Shown here piece after piece: positions 18,656 through 26,135 of a stretch of DNA of 54,832 nucleotides. Each line of letters starts with the position of its first letter. Within the stretch, counting starts at the first letter, position 1. A program made the position numbers and the translations under genes. Below the pieces are notes generated by a model. The model did not search any database. It was not told where the DNA came from and saw only the letters and a list, made by a program, of their open reading frames with translations. This stretch comes from Enterobacteriaceae bacterium UBA3516 (GTDB lineage Bacteria; Pseudomonadota; Gammaproteobacteria; Enterobacterales; Enterobacteriaceae): the NCBI GenBank assembly GCA_002377245.1, contig DFPL01000283.1, positions 1 to 54,832 on the forward strand, read 5' to 3'.

Positions 18656-19897
18656 TTATTCATAGGCAGCAATAATTTCCACTTTACCGTTAGCAGGGCC
18701 GGGCTGAACCGTGCCGGTCGTGCGAATATAGCGGGCAGACATCCGGATGGTACCGTCGGCTCCCGTTGCCAGCGCTGTTCCGCCCAACGTGTAGGGGCCA
18801 TTTTTAAAGTTGCTGTTGAGCGAGCTTGCCAGAATTCGCGAACCAAAAGCCACAGGTTTGACTGGCGTGTCTGAAGTGGTTTGTTCACCGGGCATGCCCC
18901 ACGCCAGTTGAATGCCATAGCCTTCGGCACCGCCTGCATCCAGGGAGAATACCCCTTGAGCTGCATTAATTACCGTGGTGTAGGGCACCACCTGGATTTT
19001 AACGCTGTTGTTTTTGGTCTGATTGGGCGTCAGGGAACCGCCGTCAGCATTATATTGATTATATGAGTTTGAAACGCCACTATTATAGCCGTATGCCACC
19101 GGGCACTGTAATTTAAAACTGGCATCCTGCCACGGGGATTTCCCTATATTCGAAGCATATTTACCCATTGTAACAGTACGCGAGGCACTGACCATATTGC
19201 ACGTCCCTGACTGAAAATCAATGCTGCCTTTTAATATACGACTTAGCCAGACGCAGGTGCGGTCATCTAATTTCCCATCCGCAGTATTATTTGGGCAACT
19301 GGAAATTGTATCTCCAGCATTTTGTGGACTTAGCACCTGCATAAATACGGGGCCTGTAAAGTCAAGATTACCAGGCTGAGTAAATTCAGGGGTTTTCCAT
19401 ACTCTAATATCTACCCAGGTATCAATTTGCCCACGGTTGTTAAACACCCACGCTACGTCAGGCCAACGACGATATGATAAGTACGATCCCGCAGATGATT
19501 CGTTAAAAGAAACGCCAATACCTTTAATTGTTGTGGGATATATGGGGTAGCCGTCTGGAGACGTATAAACTGTGCCTGCGGGGACATCCTTTACGGCATA
19601 ACCTGTTTTCCACGAACCGGTACAGGACTCTGTCATGTTTTTATTCGCGCCGGGAATCGTTCCATAGCCGGGTCTGGTTTTAGCCGTAAATAACACGACG
19701 CAGGTGGTCGTCGTGCAGGTATAACCCGGGCCATTAATTGTGCCCGCATTACCGGTGTTGGGTGGGGTAATATTCCTTCCTGCATTGGGTAATCTATAAT
19801 CTCCACCAACCTGTGTGGTCCCCGTACATGTCAATCCCGCAGCGACGGCTACATTTGATAACAAACATGCCAGTAATATCCATTTACGTATCACCAT
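18656..19897 (-). CDS. orphan fimbrial tip adhesin-like protein
   Basis: The 413-residue protein has a signal peptide (cleavage probable after AVAA near residue 20) and an AAGGAG ribosome site ahead of the ATG. The N-terminal half (about 21–235) is rich in Thr, Asn, Gly, Trp and Cys and looks like a lectin or receptor-binding domain. The C-terminal half (about 235–413) has the pilin-type pattern of chaperone–usher subunits: a GTCNM start, a second Cys in LQCPVAYG, GYGIQLAW, and an ending ARYIRTTGTVQPGPANGKVEIIAAYE-like strand that can serve as the donor-strand partner site. No chaperone, usher or major pilin gene is nearby. The coding region and its upstream flank are more AT-rich than the neighbours, which suggests transfer. 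The receptor is unknown. Confidence 0.8.
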   Translation of the reverse strand: MVIRKWILLACLLSNVAVAAGLTCTGTTQVGGDYRLPNAGRNITPPNTGNAGTINGPGYTCTTTTCVVLFTAKTRPGYGTIPGANKNMTESCTGSWKTGYAVKDVPAGTVYTSPDGYPIYPTTIKGIGVSFNESSAGSYLSYRRWPDVAWVFNNRGQIDTWVDIRVWKTPEFTQPGNLDFTGPVFMQVLSPQNAGDTISSCPNNTADGKLDDRTCVWLSRILKGSIDFQSGTCNMVSASRTVTMGKYASNIGKSPWQDASFKLQCPVAYGYNSGVSNSYNQYNADGGSLTPNQTKNNSVKIQVVPYTTVINAAQGVFSLDAGGAEGYGIQLAWGMPGEQTTSDTPVKPVAFGSRILASSLNSNFKNGPYTLGGTALATGADGTIRMSARYIRTTGTVQPGPANGKVEIIAAYE

Positions 19898-20262
19898 AGA
19901 CTCCTTTTCGCACGATCATAAACCTGCGGGGATTAATACGCGGGTTATTTCTGACTGTCAAAAAGCGGAAATACTTATGCTGATAATATTTTATTTTGCA
20001 AATAAATATTAAACACCCGATACTAAAAACAGATGATAAATCGTACAAAATAATGATGTGTTACTGTTAAAAGCCAAATTAAACAAGAGCAGATTCCGAA
20101 AAATCAGTTACAGACAGACATTAACGTCATCTTACAAAAAAGATTAGAATATAATTTTTAGTGAAAGCTGGCTTTGCCAGCCAAAGATAAGAGGCGATAT
20201 AATTAATCTTATCAGCTAATTTAAAAAAACAATCTTATTCTTGCTGATACTGTGCCCAAAAT
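19898..20262. other. AT-rich intergenic region upstream of the adhesin gene
   Basis: About 365 bp of markedly AT-rich DNA separates the adhesin start from the mak terminator. It holds the adhesin promoter and leader, which I cannot pin down. A small GCTGGC/GCCAGC hairpin sits at 20167–20181. No reading frame here is convincing. The composition would suit H-NS binding, but that is inference. Confidence 0.6.
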
Positions 20263-20292
20263 AAAAAAATCCCGGCAGTATTATTGCCGGGA
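20263..20292 (-). terminator. intrinsic terminator of mak
   Basis: On the minus strand just after the mak stop, the stem TCCCGGCA/TGCCGGGA with a seven-base loop is followed by seven T residues. This is a strong Rho-independent terminator. Confidence 0.87.
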
Positions 20293-20303
20293 GATAAATA
20301 TGC

Positions 20304-21209
20304 TTATTCCTGCGGCCATAGCCAGGCCGCACCGCGCACGCCGCTCGAATCCCCGTGCAGTGCTTTGCGAATCGGGGTTTCAAACTCGCCGCCAAAGACC
20401 CAGCTTTTCACAAGGCCCGGTACGGTTTTATAGAGCCGCTCGACGTTACTCATGCCGCCACCCAGTACAATGACATCCGGGTCGAGAATATTGACGACGT
20501 GAGCCAGCGATTTGGCCAGCCGCATTTCATAACGACTTAGCGCCAGCTCTGCCAGCGGGTCCTGTTCCTCGACCAGGCGAATAATTTCATTCCCTTTGAG
20601 CGTTTTTCCGCTCAGCCGCTGATAGTCAGCGCCAAAACCGGTGCCGGAAATGAAGGTTTCGATACACCCCTGCTTGCCGCAGTAACACGGTACTTCCGCA
20701 CGATAACGCAGCTCGTCTTCGTCCATCCACGGTAGCGGGTTATGGCCCCACTCTCCCGCGGTACCGTTACCGCCGATATGGGAACGGCCACCGAGCGCCA
20801 CACCAGCACCGCAACCGGTTCCGATGATCACCGCAAAAACGGTTTGCGCGCCCGCCGCTGCGCCGTCCACGGCTTCGGAAACCGCCAGACAGTTGGCGTC
20901 GTTAGCGAGTCGGACGTCACGTTGTAAGCGCTGACTCAAATCTTTATCAAAAGGTTTACCGTTGAGCCAGACCGAATTGGCGTTCTTTACCACCCCGGTA
21001 TAGGGCGAAATTGAGCCCGGAATGCCCATGCCCACCGTCCCGGTTTGCCCGGTCTCTTTTTCGGTGAGATCAACAAGAGAAGCAATCAATTCAATGGTTT
21101 GATGATAATCACGCGGTGTCGGCTGACGATGACGAAAGAGTTCGTCCCCCTCGTCACTGAGCGCAATTATCTCTGTTTTCGTGCCACCTAAATCAATACC
21201 AATACGCAC
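20304..21209 (-). CDS. mak: fructokinase Mak (ROK family)
   Basis: The 301-residue ROK-family sugar kinase phosphorylates fructose and some other hexoses at C6 in the cytoplasm. The ATP-binding DLGGTKTE motif is at 6–13 and the catalytic Asp is D104 (LANDANC). The structural zinc site is H156 with C175, C177 and C182 (CYCGKQGC). I chose a GTG start at 21209: it is six bases from a strong GAGGAG and gives the E. coli N-terminus (one residue shorter overall). An upstream ATG at 21233 would add eight residues and overlap the ribosome site. It is divergent from rdgC, and its own terminator follows. Confidence 0.95.
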   Translation of the reverse strand: MRIGIDLGGTKTEIIALSDEGDELFRHRQPTPRDYHQTIELIASLVDLTEKETGQTGTVGMGIPGSISPYTGVVKNANSVWLNGKPFDKDLSQRLQRDVRLANDANCLAVSEAVDGAAAGAQTVFAVIIGTGCGAGVALGGRSHIGGNGTAGEWGHNPLPWMDEDELRYRAEVPCYCGKQGCIETFISGTGFGADYQRLSGKTLKGNEIIRLVEEQDPLAELALSRYEMRLAKSLAHVVNILDPDVIVLGGGMSNVERLYKTVPGLVKSWVFGGEFETPIRKALHGDSSGVRGAAWLWPQE

Positions 21210-21307
21210 ATAATGCTCCTCATAGTTGGACAACCATTCATATGCAAGCGCGGCGACAATTGGTTATCATGCCCGCTGCATTTAACGACAAGGCCGTGGA
21301 AAAACTC

Positions 21308-22219
21308 ATGCTGTGGTTTAAAAATTTAATGGTATACCGTCTCAGCCGCGATGTAGCGTTGCAGGCGGAAGAGATGGAAAAACAGCTTGCCCCACTATCG
21401 TTTACCCCGTGCGGTAGTCAGGATATGGCGAAAACCGGGTGGGTTCCACCGATGGGTTCACACAGTGATGCGCTGACCCACACTGCCAACGGTCAGATCA
21501 TCATTTGCGCGCGCAAAGAAGAGAAAATCCTGCCTTCTCCCGTGGTGAAACAGGCGCTGGAAGCCAAAATCTCCCGCCTCGAAGCCGATCAGGGTCGCAA
21601 ACTGAAAAAAACCGAAAAAGACGCATTGAAAGATGAAGTGCTTCACTCTTTGCTCCCTCGCGCATTCAGCCGTTTCAGCCAGACCATGATGTGGATTGAT
21701 ACGGTCAACGGGCTGATTATGGTGGACAGTGCCAGCGCCAAAAAAGCCGAAGACACCCTGGCGTTGCTGCGTAAAAGCCTCGGCTCGCTGCCGGTCGTCC
21801 CCTTAACGCTGGAAAACCCCATTGAACTGACCCTGACGGAATGGGTCCGTTCCGGTACGGTCGCGCAGGGATTCCAGTTGCTCGATGAAGCGGAGCTGAA
21901 GGCGATGCTGGAAGACGGCGGCGTGATTCGCTGCAAGAAACAGGAGTTGGTCAGCGACGAAATTGCGGTGCATATCGAAGCCGGTAAAGTGGTGACCAAA
22001 CTCGCCCTCGACTGGCAGCAGCGTATTCAGTTTATGGTCTGCGATGACGGTTCTGTCAAACGTCTGAAATTCGGTGATGAGATCCGCGATCAGAATCAGG
22101 ACATCGATCGGGATGACGTCGCGCAGCGTTTCGACGCTGACTTTATTCTGATGACCGGCGAACTATCAACGCTGATTCACAGTCTGGTGGAAGGGCTTGG
22201 CGGCGAAGCCCAGCGCTAA
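21308..22219 (+). CDS. rdgC: recombination-associated protein RdgC
   Basis: The 303-residue nucleoid-associated protein equals E. coli RdgC in length and is highly similar (for example TPCGSQDMAK, WVPPMGSHSDALTH). It forms a ring dimer that binds double-stranded DNA without sequence preference and restrains RecA-dependent recombination. I chose the ATG at 21308 (MLWFKNLMVYRLS) because it matches the family N-terminus. An in-frame ATG at 21242 would add 22 residues that I do not recognise. The gene is divergent from mak and followed by a REP-like hairpin and a strong bidirectional terminator. Confidence 0.97.
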   Translation: MLWFKNLMVYRLSRDVALQAEEMEKQLAPLSFTPCGSQDMAKTGWVPPMGSHSDALTHTANGQIIICARKEEKILPSPVVKQALEAKISRLEADQGRKLKKTEKDALKDEVLHSLLPRAFSRFSQTMMWIDTVNGLIMVDSASAKKAEDTLALLRKSLGSLPVVPLTLENPIELTLTEWVRSGTVAQGFQLLDEAELKAMLEDGGVIRCKKQELVSDEIAVHIEAGKVVTKLALDWQQRIQFMVCDDGSVKRLKFGDEIRDQNQDIDRDDVAQRFDADFILMTGELSTLIHSLVEGLGGEAQR

Positions 22220-22231
22220 TCATGAAGTATT

Positions 22232-22256
22232 GCCCGATGGCGCATCGGGCCTACAG
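22232..22256. repeat. REP-like palindrome after rdgC
   Basis: GCCCGATGG…CATCGGGCCTACAG has the stem-loop and the CCTACA tail typical of enterobacterial repetitive extragenic palindromes. It lies in the intergenic space between convergent rdgC and ppnP. Such units stabilise upstream mRNA and bind DNA gyrase or IHF in related species. Confidence 0.6.
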
Positions 22257-22266
22257 CCCCGCTATC

Positions 22267-22298
22267 AAAAAAATCGCCCGGTTAAACCGGGCGTTTTT
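22267..22298. terminator. bidirectional terminator of rdgC and ppnP
   Basis: The stem CGCCCGG/CCGGGCG with a TTAAA loop is flanked by A7 on the left and T5 on the right, so it can stop transcripts from both strands. It sits between convergent stop codons at 22219 and 22308. Confidence 0.88.
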
Positions 22299-22307
22299 GC
22301 AGAAGGC

Positions 22308-22592
22308 TTACAGGTAACGGCAGAGATAGGAAGACGGCTCGGCAATCTGTAAATGAAATTCGCTGTTACCGGGCACGTTGAAAACTTCACCAGCAGAATA
22401 GGTTTTCCACTCTGTCTCACCGGGCAGCAGAACATGCAGCGCACCGCTCACCACCGTCATCTCTTCAGGTTGTGCGGTCCCAAAGGTATATTCCCCTTCA
22501 GCCATCACGCCAACGCTGGCACGGCCAGTGCTGCTACTGGTAAACCCAATGGATTTCACTTTACCGGAAAAGTATTCGTTACTCTGAAGCAT
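22308..22592 (-). CDS. ppnP: pyrimidine/purine nucleoside phosphorylase PpnP
   Basis: The 94-residue small cupin (DUF1255; formerly YaiE) matches E. coli PpnP in length. Known family activity is phosphorolysis of several purine and pyrimidine nucleosides to free base and ribose 1-phosphate. Cupin strands are visible in EGEYTFGTAQPEEMTVVSG and FNVPGNSEFHLQ. The ATG at 22592 (MLQSNEYFSGK) is preceded by AAGGG. A longer frame to 22634 would add 14 residues not found in the family. It lies downstream of aroM on the same strand. Confidence 0.95.
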   Translation of the reverse strand: MLQSNEYFSGKVKSIGFTSSSTGRASVGVMAEGEYTFGTAQPEEMTVVSGALHVLLPGETEWKTYSAGEVFNVPGNSEFHLQIAEPSSYLCRYL

Positions 22593-22673
22593 GAACTGGC
22601 CCTTTTTATATTCAGATAAGATATGGAAATCCACTATAGAGGCCAGACTTCATTTCTGTCACGCGAAATTGAC

Positions 22674-23351
22674 CTACACCAGCAGTTCGGACGCCAGTCG
22701 CGCGACCAGGACGTTAGAGAGTAATACTGGGACATCAAGGGATTTCTGGAGTAAATCCCGGTGCCACTGATGAAAGCCAAGGCAATCAAGCATTAAAACG
22801 TCTGCGCCCTGGTCAATCAACGTTTTTCCGGCCTCGACCAGTTCAGACTCTGAGGCATCAAACGGATGTGCCAGCGCGTAGTAAGGCTCGTTTTCCAGCA
22901 CGCTCCACTTCTGCTTTTGGGGGGCCATCAGTTCTGGAATAGGGACAATCACACCGACCTGATGCCCTTCCACAATGGAGGAGACCAGCGGAGGTATGAT
23001 GCGTTGAGGTTCGATCAAGATGGAGTTTCGCGCCTTGAGGCCACGAATATTCGCCGTACTCATCAACAGAATGACGTCATAACCCTGGTTATCCATCACC
23101 TCAATGACGCTTTGCAGGTCACGCTCTACCTTTTCGCGGGAGACGATCGCCAGACTGTCATCGCATAAGCGCGTCGGGAGCGGGGTTTCGCCCGGTTCGA
23201 TACGATAATCGGAATGCACATCCTCGGGTGCCATTTTGCCAAGAAGACTGTAATGGGTAATCTGCTGCTCAGGAATATGCTCGGTCAGGAGCGGTAAGAT
23301 CTCTTTAACAGGCACCACACCTACGGTGAGGATCGCCATCGTTGCATTCAT
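22674..23351 (-). CDS. aroM: AroM family protein
   Basis: The 225-residue product equals E. coli AroM in length and shares long segments such as KVERDLQ, NQGYDVILLMSTANI and LDCLGFH. The family is Asp/Glu-racemase-like in fold, but no reaction has been established. In E. coli aroM follows aroL–yaiA and is part of the TyrR-regulated unit. Here a 236-bp gap holding a hairpin separates it from yaiA, so co-expression is less certain. Confidence 0.95.
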   Translation of the reverse strand: MNATMAILTVGVVPVKEILPLLTEHIPEQQITHYSLLGKMAPEDVHSDYRIEPGETPLPTRLCDDSLAIVSREKVERDLQSVIEVMDNQGYDVILLMSTANIRGLKARNSILIEPQRIIPPLVSSIVEGHQVGVIVPIPELMAPQKQKWSVLENEPYYALAHPFDASESELVEAGKTLIDQGADVLMLDCLGFHQWHRDLLQKSLDVPVLLSNVLVARLASELLV

Positions 23352-23500
23352 TTATTTTCCGCCTTGCAACACTGCCTTATACGTACACGTCGACGCACCT
23401 GAAGGGTAACCTGGGCCACTTCAGGCAATTTCATACCAAAAAATTGACTTCAAAATTCCTATTATTTCCAATAACGAATTAATAACCTCTGATTATTATC

Positions 23501-23551
23501 GGTCTGCACCGACTTCGCCAGCGCGAAAAATGCGACGCAGACCTCTTTTTT
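23501..23551 (+). terminator. plus-strand terminator-like structure between aroM and yaiA
   Basis: GGTCTGC (23501–23507) pairs with GCAGACC (23537–23543), with a TTCGC/GCGAA inner stem between them, and is followed on the plus strand by TCTTTTTT. The orientation is opposite to both flanking genes, so it would end a plus-strand transcript that has no annotated gene. On the minus strand the T-tract is missing. Confidence 0.45.
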
Positions 23552-23587
23552 GCACTTTCAGGACAACCTTAAGACAGTATTAAGACG

Positions 23588-23779
23588 TTACTCTTTGCCA
23601 GGATCCTCGTAGCGCACCTTGGCGTCAAGGGCTTCCTGCTCAGTGGGATGCTCGCTGATCAACGCATCGGGCTTAGGATGATCGGCACGCAGTTGATACC
23701 AGGTGACGGTTTGCCCGGTTGCGCCTTTCTCAATAGCAACAATACGGGCTTCACGCGGATAGGGAGGTTTACTGGCCAT
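23588..23779 (-). CDS. yaiA: YaiA family small protein
   Basis: The 63-residue protein matches E. coli YaiA in length and in the core WYQLRADHPKPD and SEHPT. Its function is unknown. It is small, hydrophilic and probably cytoplasmic, with no membrane segment. It lies 114 bp downstream of aroL on the same strand, as in E. coli, where aroL–yaiA–aroM are expressed together under TyrR. Confidence 0.93.
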   Translation of the reverse strand: MASKPPYPREARIVAIEKGATGQTVTWYQLRADHPKPDALISEHPTEQEALDAKVRYEDPGKE

Positions 23780-23893
23780 GACTTTTCCTTTTTTGCTCGT
23801 CAGGCCCTAAGTATAGACCCTAAATACTTCGCGTTGCAGGCAGGCGGCAACGCACGGGCAACGTGAAGTATGGCGGGTATAGACAATCGTTTC

Positions 23894-24418
23894 CTAACTG
23901 GCGCAGGCCACGCGCATCGCGTTGCGAATGTCGTTCAGCACCTCGTCGAGGCTTGCTGAAGCGTCAACAACATGGTGCGCCGTTTCACGATAGAGCGCGT
24001 CACGTCCTGCCAGAATTTCGCCCACCTCTTCACGAACCGGTTTGCCGGTCAGCGTTGGGCGCTGGCTCTCTTTTGGATAGGCTTCCAGACGGTCCACCAG
24101 CACGGACACGGGGGCACACAGATAGATGACCAGCCCCTGTTCGCGCATAAATTTGCGATTATATTCGCTCAAAATAATGCCGCCGCCGGTGGCAACAACG
24201 TGAGAAGGGGCAGTGACCGCTTCCAGCGCTTGGGTTTCACGCGCGCGGAAACCCTGCCAGCCCTCTTTGCTGACCAACTCAGCAACGGTCATTTGTGCCT
24301 GTTCCTGCAACCAGTGATCGGTATCAACGAACTGGCGTGCCTGTAACTCAGATAACGCATGACCAACGGTGGTTTTACCACAACCGCGCGCGCCGATTAA
24401 AAAGATGGGTAGCGTCAT
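23894..24418 (-). CDS. aroL: shikimate kinase II AroL
   Basis: The 174-residue kinase converts shikimate to shikimate 3-phosphate with ATP, in the common aromatic pathway. The Walker A motif is at 9–16 (GARGCGKT). The shikimate-binding residues are D34 (DTDHW), R58 (GFRARE) and the GGG at 78–80 (ATGGGIIL), and the LID region follows near RPTLTGKP. The length equals E. coli AroL when the ATG at 24418 is used; a longer frame to 24445 would add nine residues. A near-perfect TyrR box lies about 80 bp upstream. Confidence 0.97.
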   Translation of the reverse strand: MTLPIFLIGARGCGKTTVGHALSELQARQFVDTDHWLQEQAQMTVAELVSKEGWQGFRARETQALEAVTAPSHVVATGGGIILSEYNRKFMREQGLVIYLCAPVSVLVDRLEAYPKESQRPTLTGKPVREEVGEILAGRDALYRETAHHVVDASASLDEVLNDIRNAMRVACAS

Positions 24419-24498
24419 GAACAGGTGTTCCCTCAGATATCGCAAGGTGAAAAGAGAAGAAAAATGGATATTGACTCACCCTGCCGGTGTCGAGTGGC

Positions 24499-24516
24499 TG
24501 TAAATAAATAATTACA
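24499..24516 (-). promoter_or_regulatory. TyrR box upstream of aroL
   Basis: TGTAAATAAATAATTACA matches the TyrR palindrome TGTAAA-N6-TTTACA at 11 of 12 defined positions. It lies 81–98 bp upstream of the aroL start, where TyrR represses aroL in E. coli. A second, weaker half-match (TGTAAA then AATGCA, 24576–24593) could be a low-affinity box. Confidence 0.78.
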
Positions 24517-24685
24517 CATGAAAAGATAAATCGCATTCCACTTCGATTAACTCCAGAAACGACGCCCGATTTGAGTGTAAAGATTTTAATGCAACCCGTG
24601 TAGCGATAACCTTACTTAAAGTAATGTTCGTTGACAAGCCCACAGGCGCGGTTAGCGTAACATATTCATCTGTGGGTGGACGAGA

Positions 24686-25150
24686 TCACTGCTTTGCCTG
24701 TCGACGGGTGTTTTCCAGCAGCCATTTATCGAGCTCGGCAGCAAACTGTTGCCGGTCGCGCTGAGAAAGGCTGTCAGGGCCGCCGGTCTGAATGCCACTC
24801 GCCCGCAACGTATCCATGAAGTCGCGCATCGTCAGGCGTTCGCGAATCGTCGCTTCCGTGTAGCGCTCACCGCGCGGGTTCAGGGCAACGCCCCCTTTTG
24901 CGATCACGTCGGCAGCCAGCGGAATGTCGGCCGTAATGACCAGATCCCCGGCCTCACAAAGCCGAACGATTTCGTTGTCTGCAACATCAAAACCCGACGC
25001 GACGCGCACGGAGCGAATAAACCGTGACGGCGGCACGCGTATGTTTTGGTTCGCAACCAGCGTTACCTGCGTCTGCGTGCGGTCAGCGGCACGAAACAGA
25101 ATCTCTTTAATCACATTCGGACAGGCGTCCGCATCAACCCAAATCGCCAT
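24686..25150 (-). CDS. yaiI: UPF0178 family protein YaiI
   Basis: The 154-residue protein belongs to the YaiI/YqxD family (DUF188), which has a PIN-like nuclease fold. Acidic residues typical of the fold are visible at the N-terminus (WVDADACPNVIKEIL) and in VADNEIV and GDLVITADIPLA. No substrate is known. It is close in length to E. coli YaiI (152) and diverges only at the C-terminal tail. It is divergent from proC, as in E. coli. Confidence 0.94.
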   Translation of the reverse strand: MAIWVDADACPNVIKEILFRAADRTQTQVTLVANQNIRVPPSRFIRSVRVASGFDVADNEIVRLCEAGDLVITADIPLAADVIAKGGVALNPRGERYTEATIRERLTMRDFMDTLRASGIQTGGPDSLSQRDRQQFAAELDKWLLENTRRQAKQ

Positions 25151-25288
25151 CGTTCCCCCTTACGTATTTGCGCTCATTGTGGCGTTAAATCGTGGTCACG
25201 CAAAGCATAACGTTAAGGTTTAGCCCTGCACGGCTGTCATGCGTTAAGCTATAACCCACAACACACTATCAGCAGAGGGACAGACGTG

Positions 25289-26095
25289 ATGGAGAAAAAA
25301 ATTGGCTTTATCGGCTGCGGTAACATGGGCAAAGCGATTCTGGGCGGGCTGATTGCCAGCGGCCAGGTTCAGCCTGGGCAGATCTGGGTTTATACCCCAT
25401 CAGCAGATAAAGTCGCCGCCCTGCACGATCAATATGGCATCAATGCCGCGCAGAGCGCGCAGGAAGTGGCGCAGGTTGCAGATATCGTTTTCGGCGCGGT
25501 TAAGCCGAACATCATGATAAAAACCCTGAGTGATGTGGCGTCCAGTCTCAATAAAGAGACGCTGGTTGTCTCTATTGCTGCGGGCGTCACCCTGGATCAA
25601 CTGGCGCGCGCGCTGGGCCACGATCGCAAAATCATTCGCACCATGCCAAATACCCCCTCTCTGGTGAATGCCGGCATGACCTCTGTCACCGCCAACGCGC
25701 TGGTGACTGAAGAGGATATTGCAGATGTGCTGACCATTTTCCGTAGCTTCGGCGAAGCGGAAGTGGTCTATGAATCAATGATCCACCCGGTCGTGGGGGT
25801 GAGTGGCTCTGCTCCCGCTTATGTCTTTATGTTTATCGAAGCGATGGCTGACGCTGCCGTTCTTGGCGGAATGCCGCGTGCACAAGCTTATCGTTTTGCC
25901 GCACAGGCGGTGATGGGTTCAGCAAAAATGGTGCTGGAAACAGGTAAGCACCCCGGTGAATTGAAAGACATGGTCTGCTCTCCGGGCGGCACAACCATTG
26001 AAGCCGTAAAAGTGCTGGAAGAGAAAGGCTTTCGCGCGGCGGTCATCGATGCCATTCAGGCCTGCATGGCAAAATCGGATGCGCTGAGTAAATAA
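25289..26095 (+). CDS. proC: pyrroline-5-carboxylate reductase ProC
   Basis: The 268-residue NADPH-dependent enzyme performs the last step of proline synthesis, reducing 1-pyrroline-5-carboxylate. The Rossmann loop GCGNMG is at 9–14. The conserved VVGVSGSAPAYVFMF, and the C-terminal MVCSPGGTTIEA helix that forms the substrate pocket, are intact. An AGAGGGA ribosome site is nine bases from the ATG. A GTG immediately before the ATG would add one residue; the ATG gives the E. coli N-terminus MEKKIGFIG. Confidence 0.97.
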   Translation: MEKKIGFIGCGNMGKAILGGLIASGQVQPGQIWVYTPSADKVAALHDQYGINAAQSAQEVAQVADIVFGAVKPNIMIKTLSDVASSLNKETLVVSIAAGVTLDQLARALGHDRKIIRTMPNTPSLVNAGMTSVTANALVTEEDIADVLTIFRSFGEAEVVYESMIHPVVGVSGSAPAYVFMFIEAMADAAVLGGMPRAQAYRFAAQAVMGSAKMVLETGKHPGELKDMVCSPGGTTIEAVKVLEEKGFRAAVIDAIQACMAKSDALSK

Positions 26096-26101
26096 AGTAA
26101 G

Positions 26102-26127
26102 CGCCACGGGTATGCTGGCCCGTGGCG
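26102..26127. terminator. hairpin between convergent proC and Rieske/FAD genes
   Basis: A nine-base stem CGCCACGGG/CCCGTGGCG with an eight-base loop lies between stop codons at 26095 and 26136. It lacks a T-tract, but its position suggests shared termination. Confidence 0.55.
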
Positions 26128-26135
26128 TACCCGCC

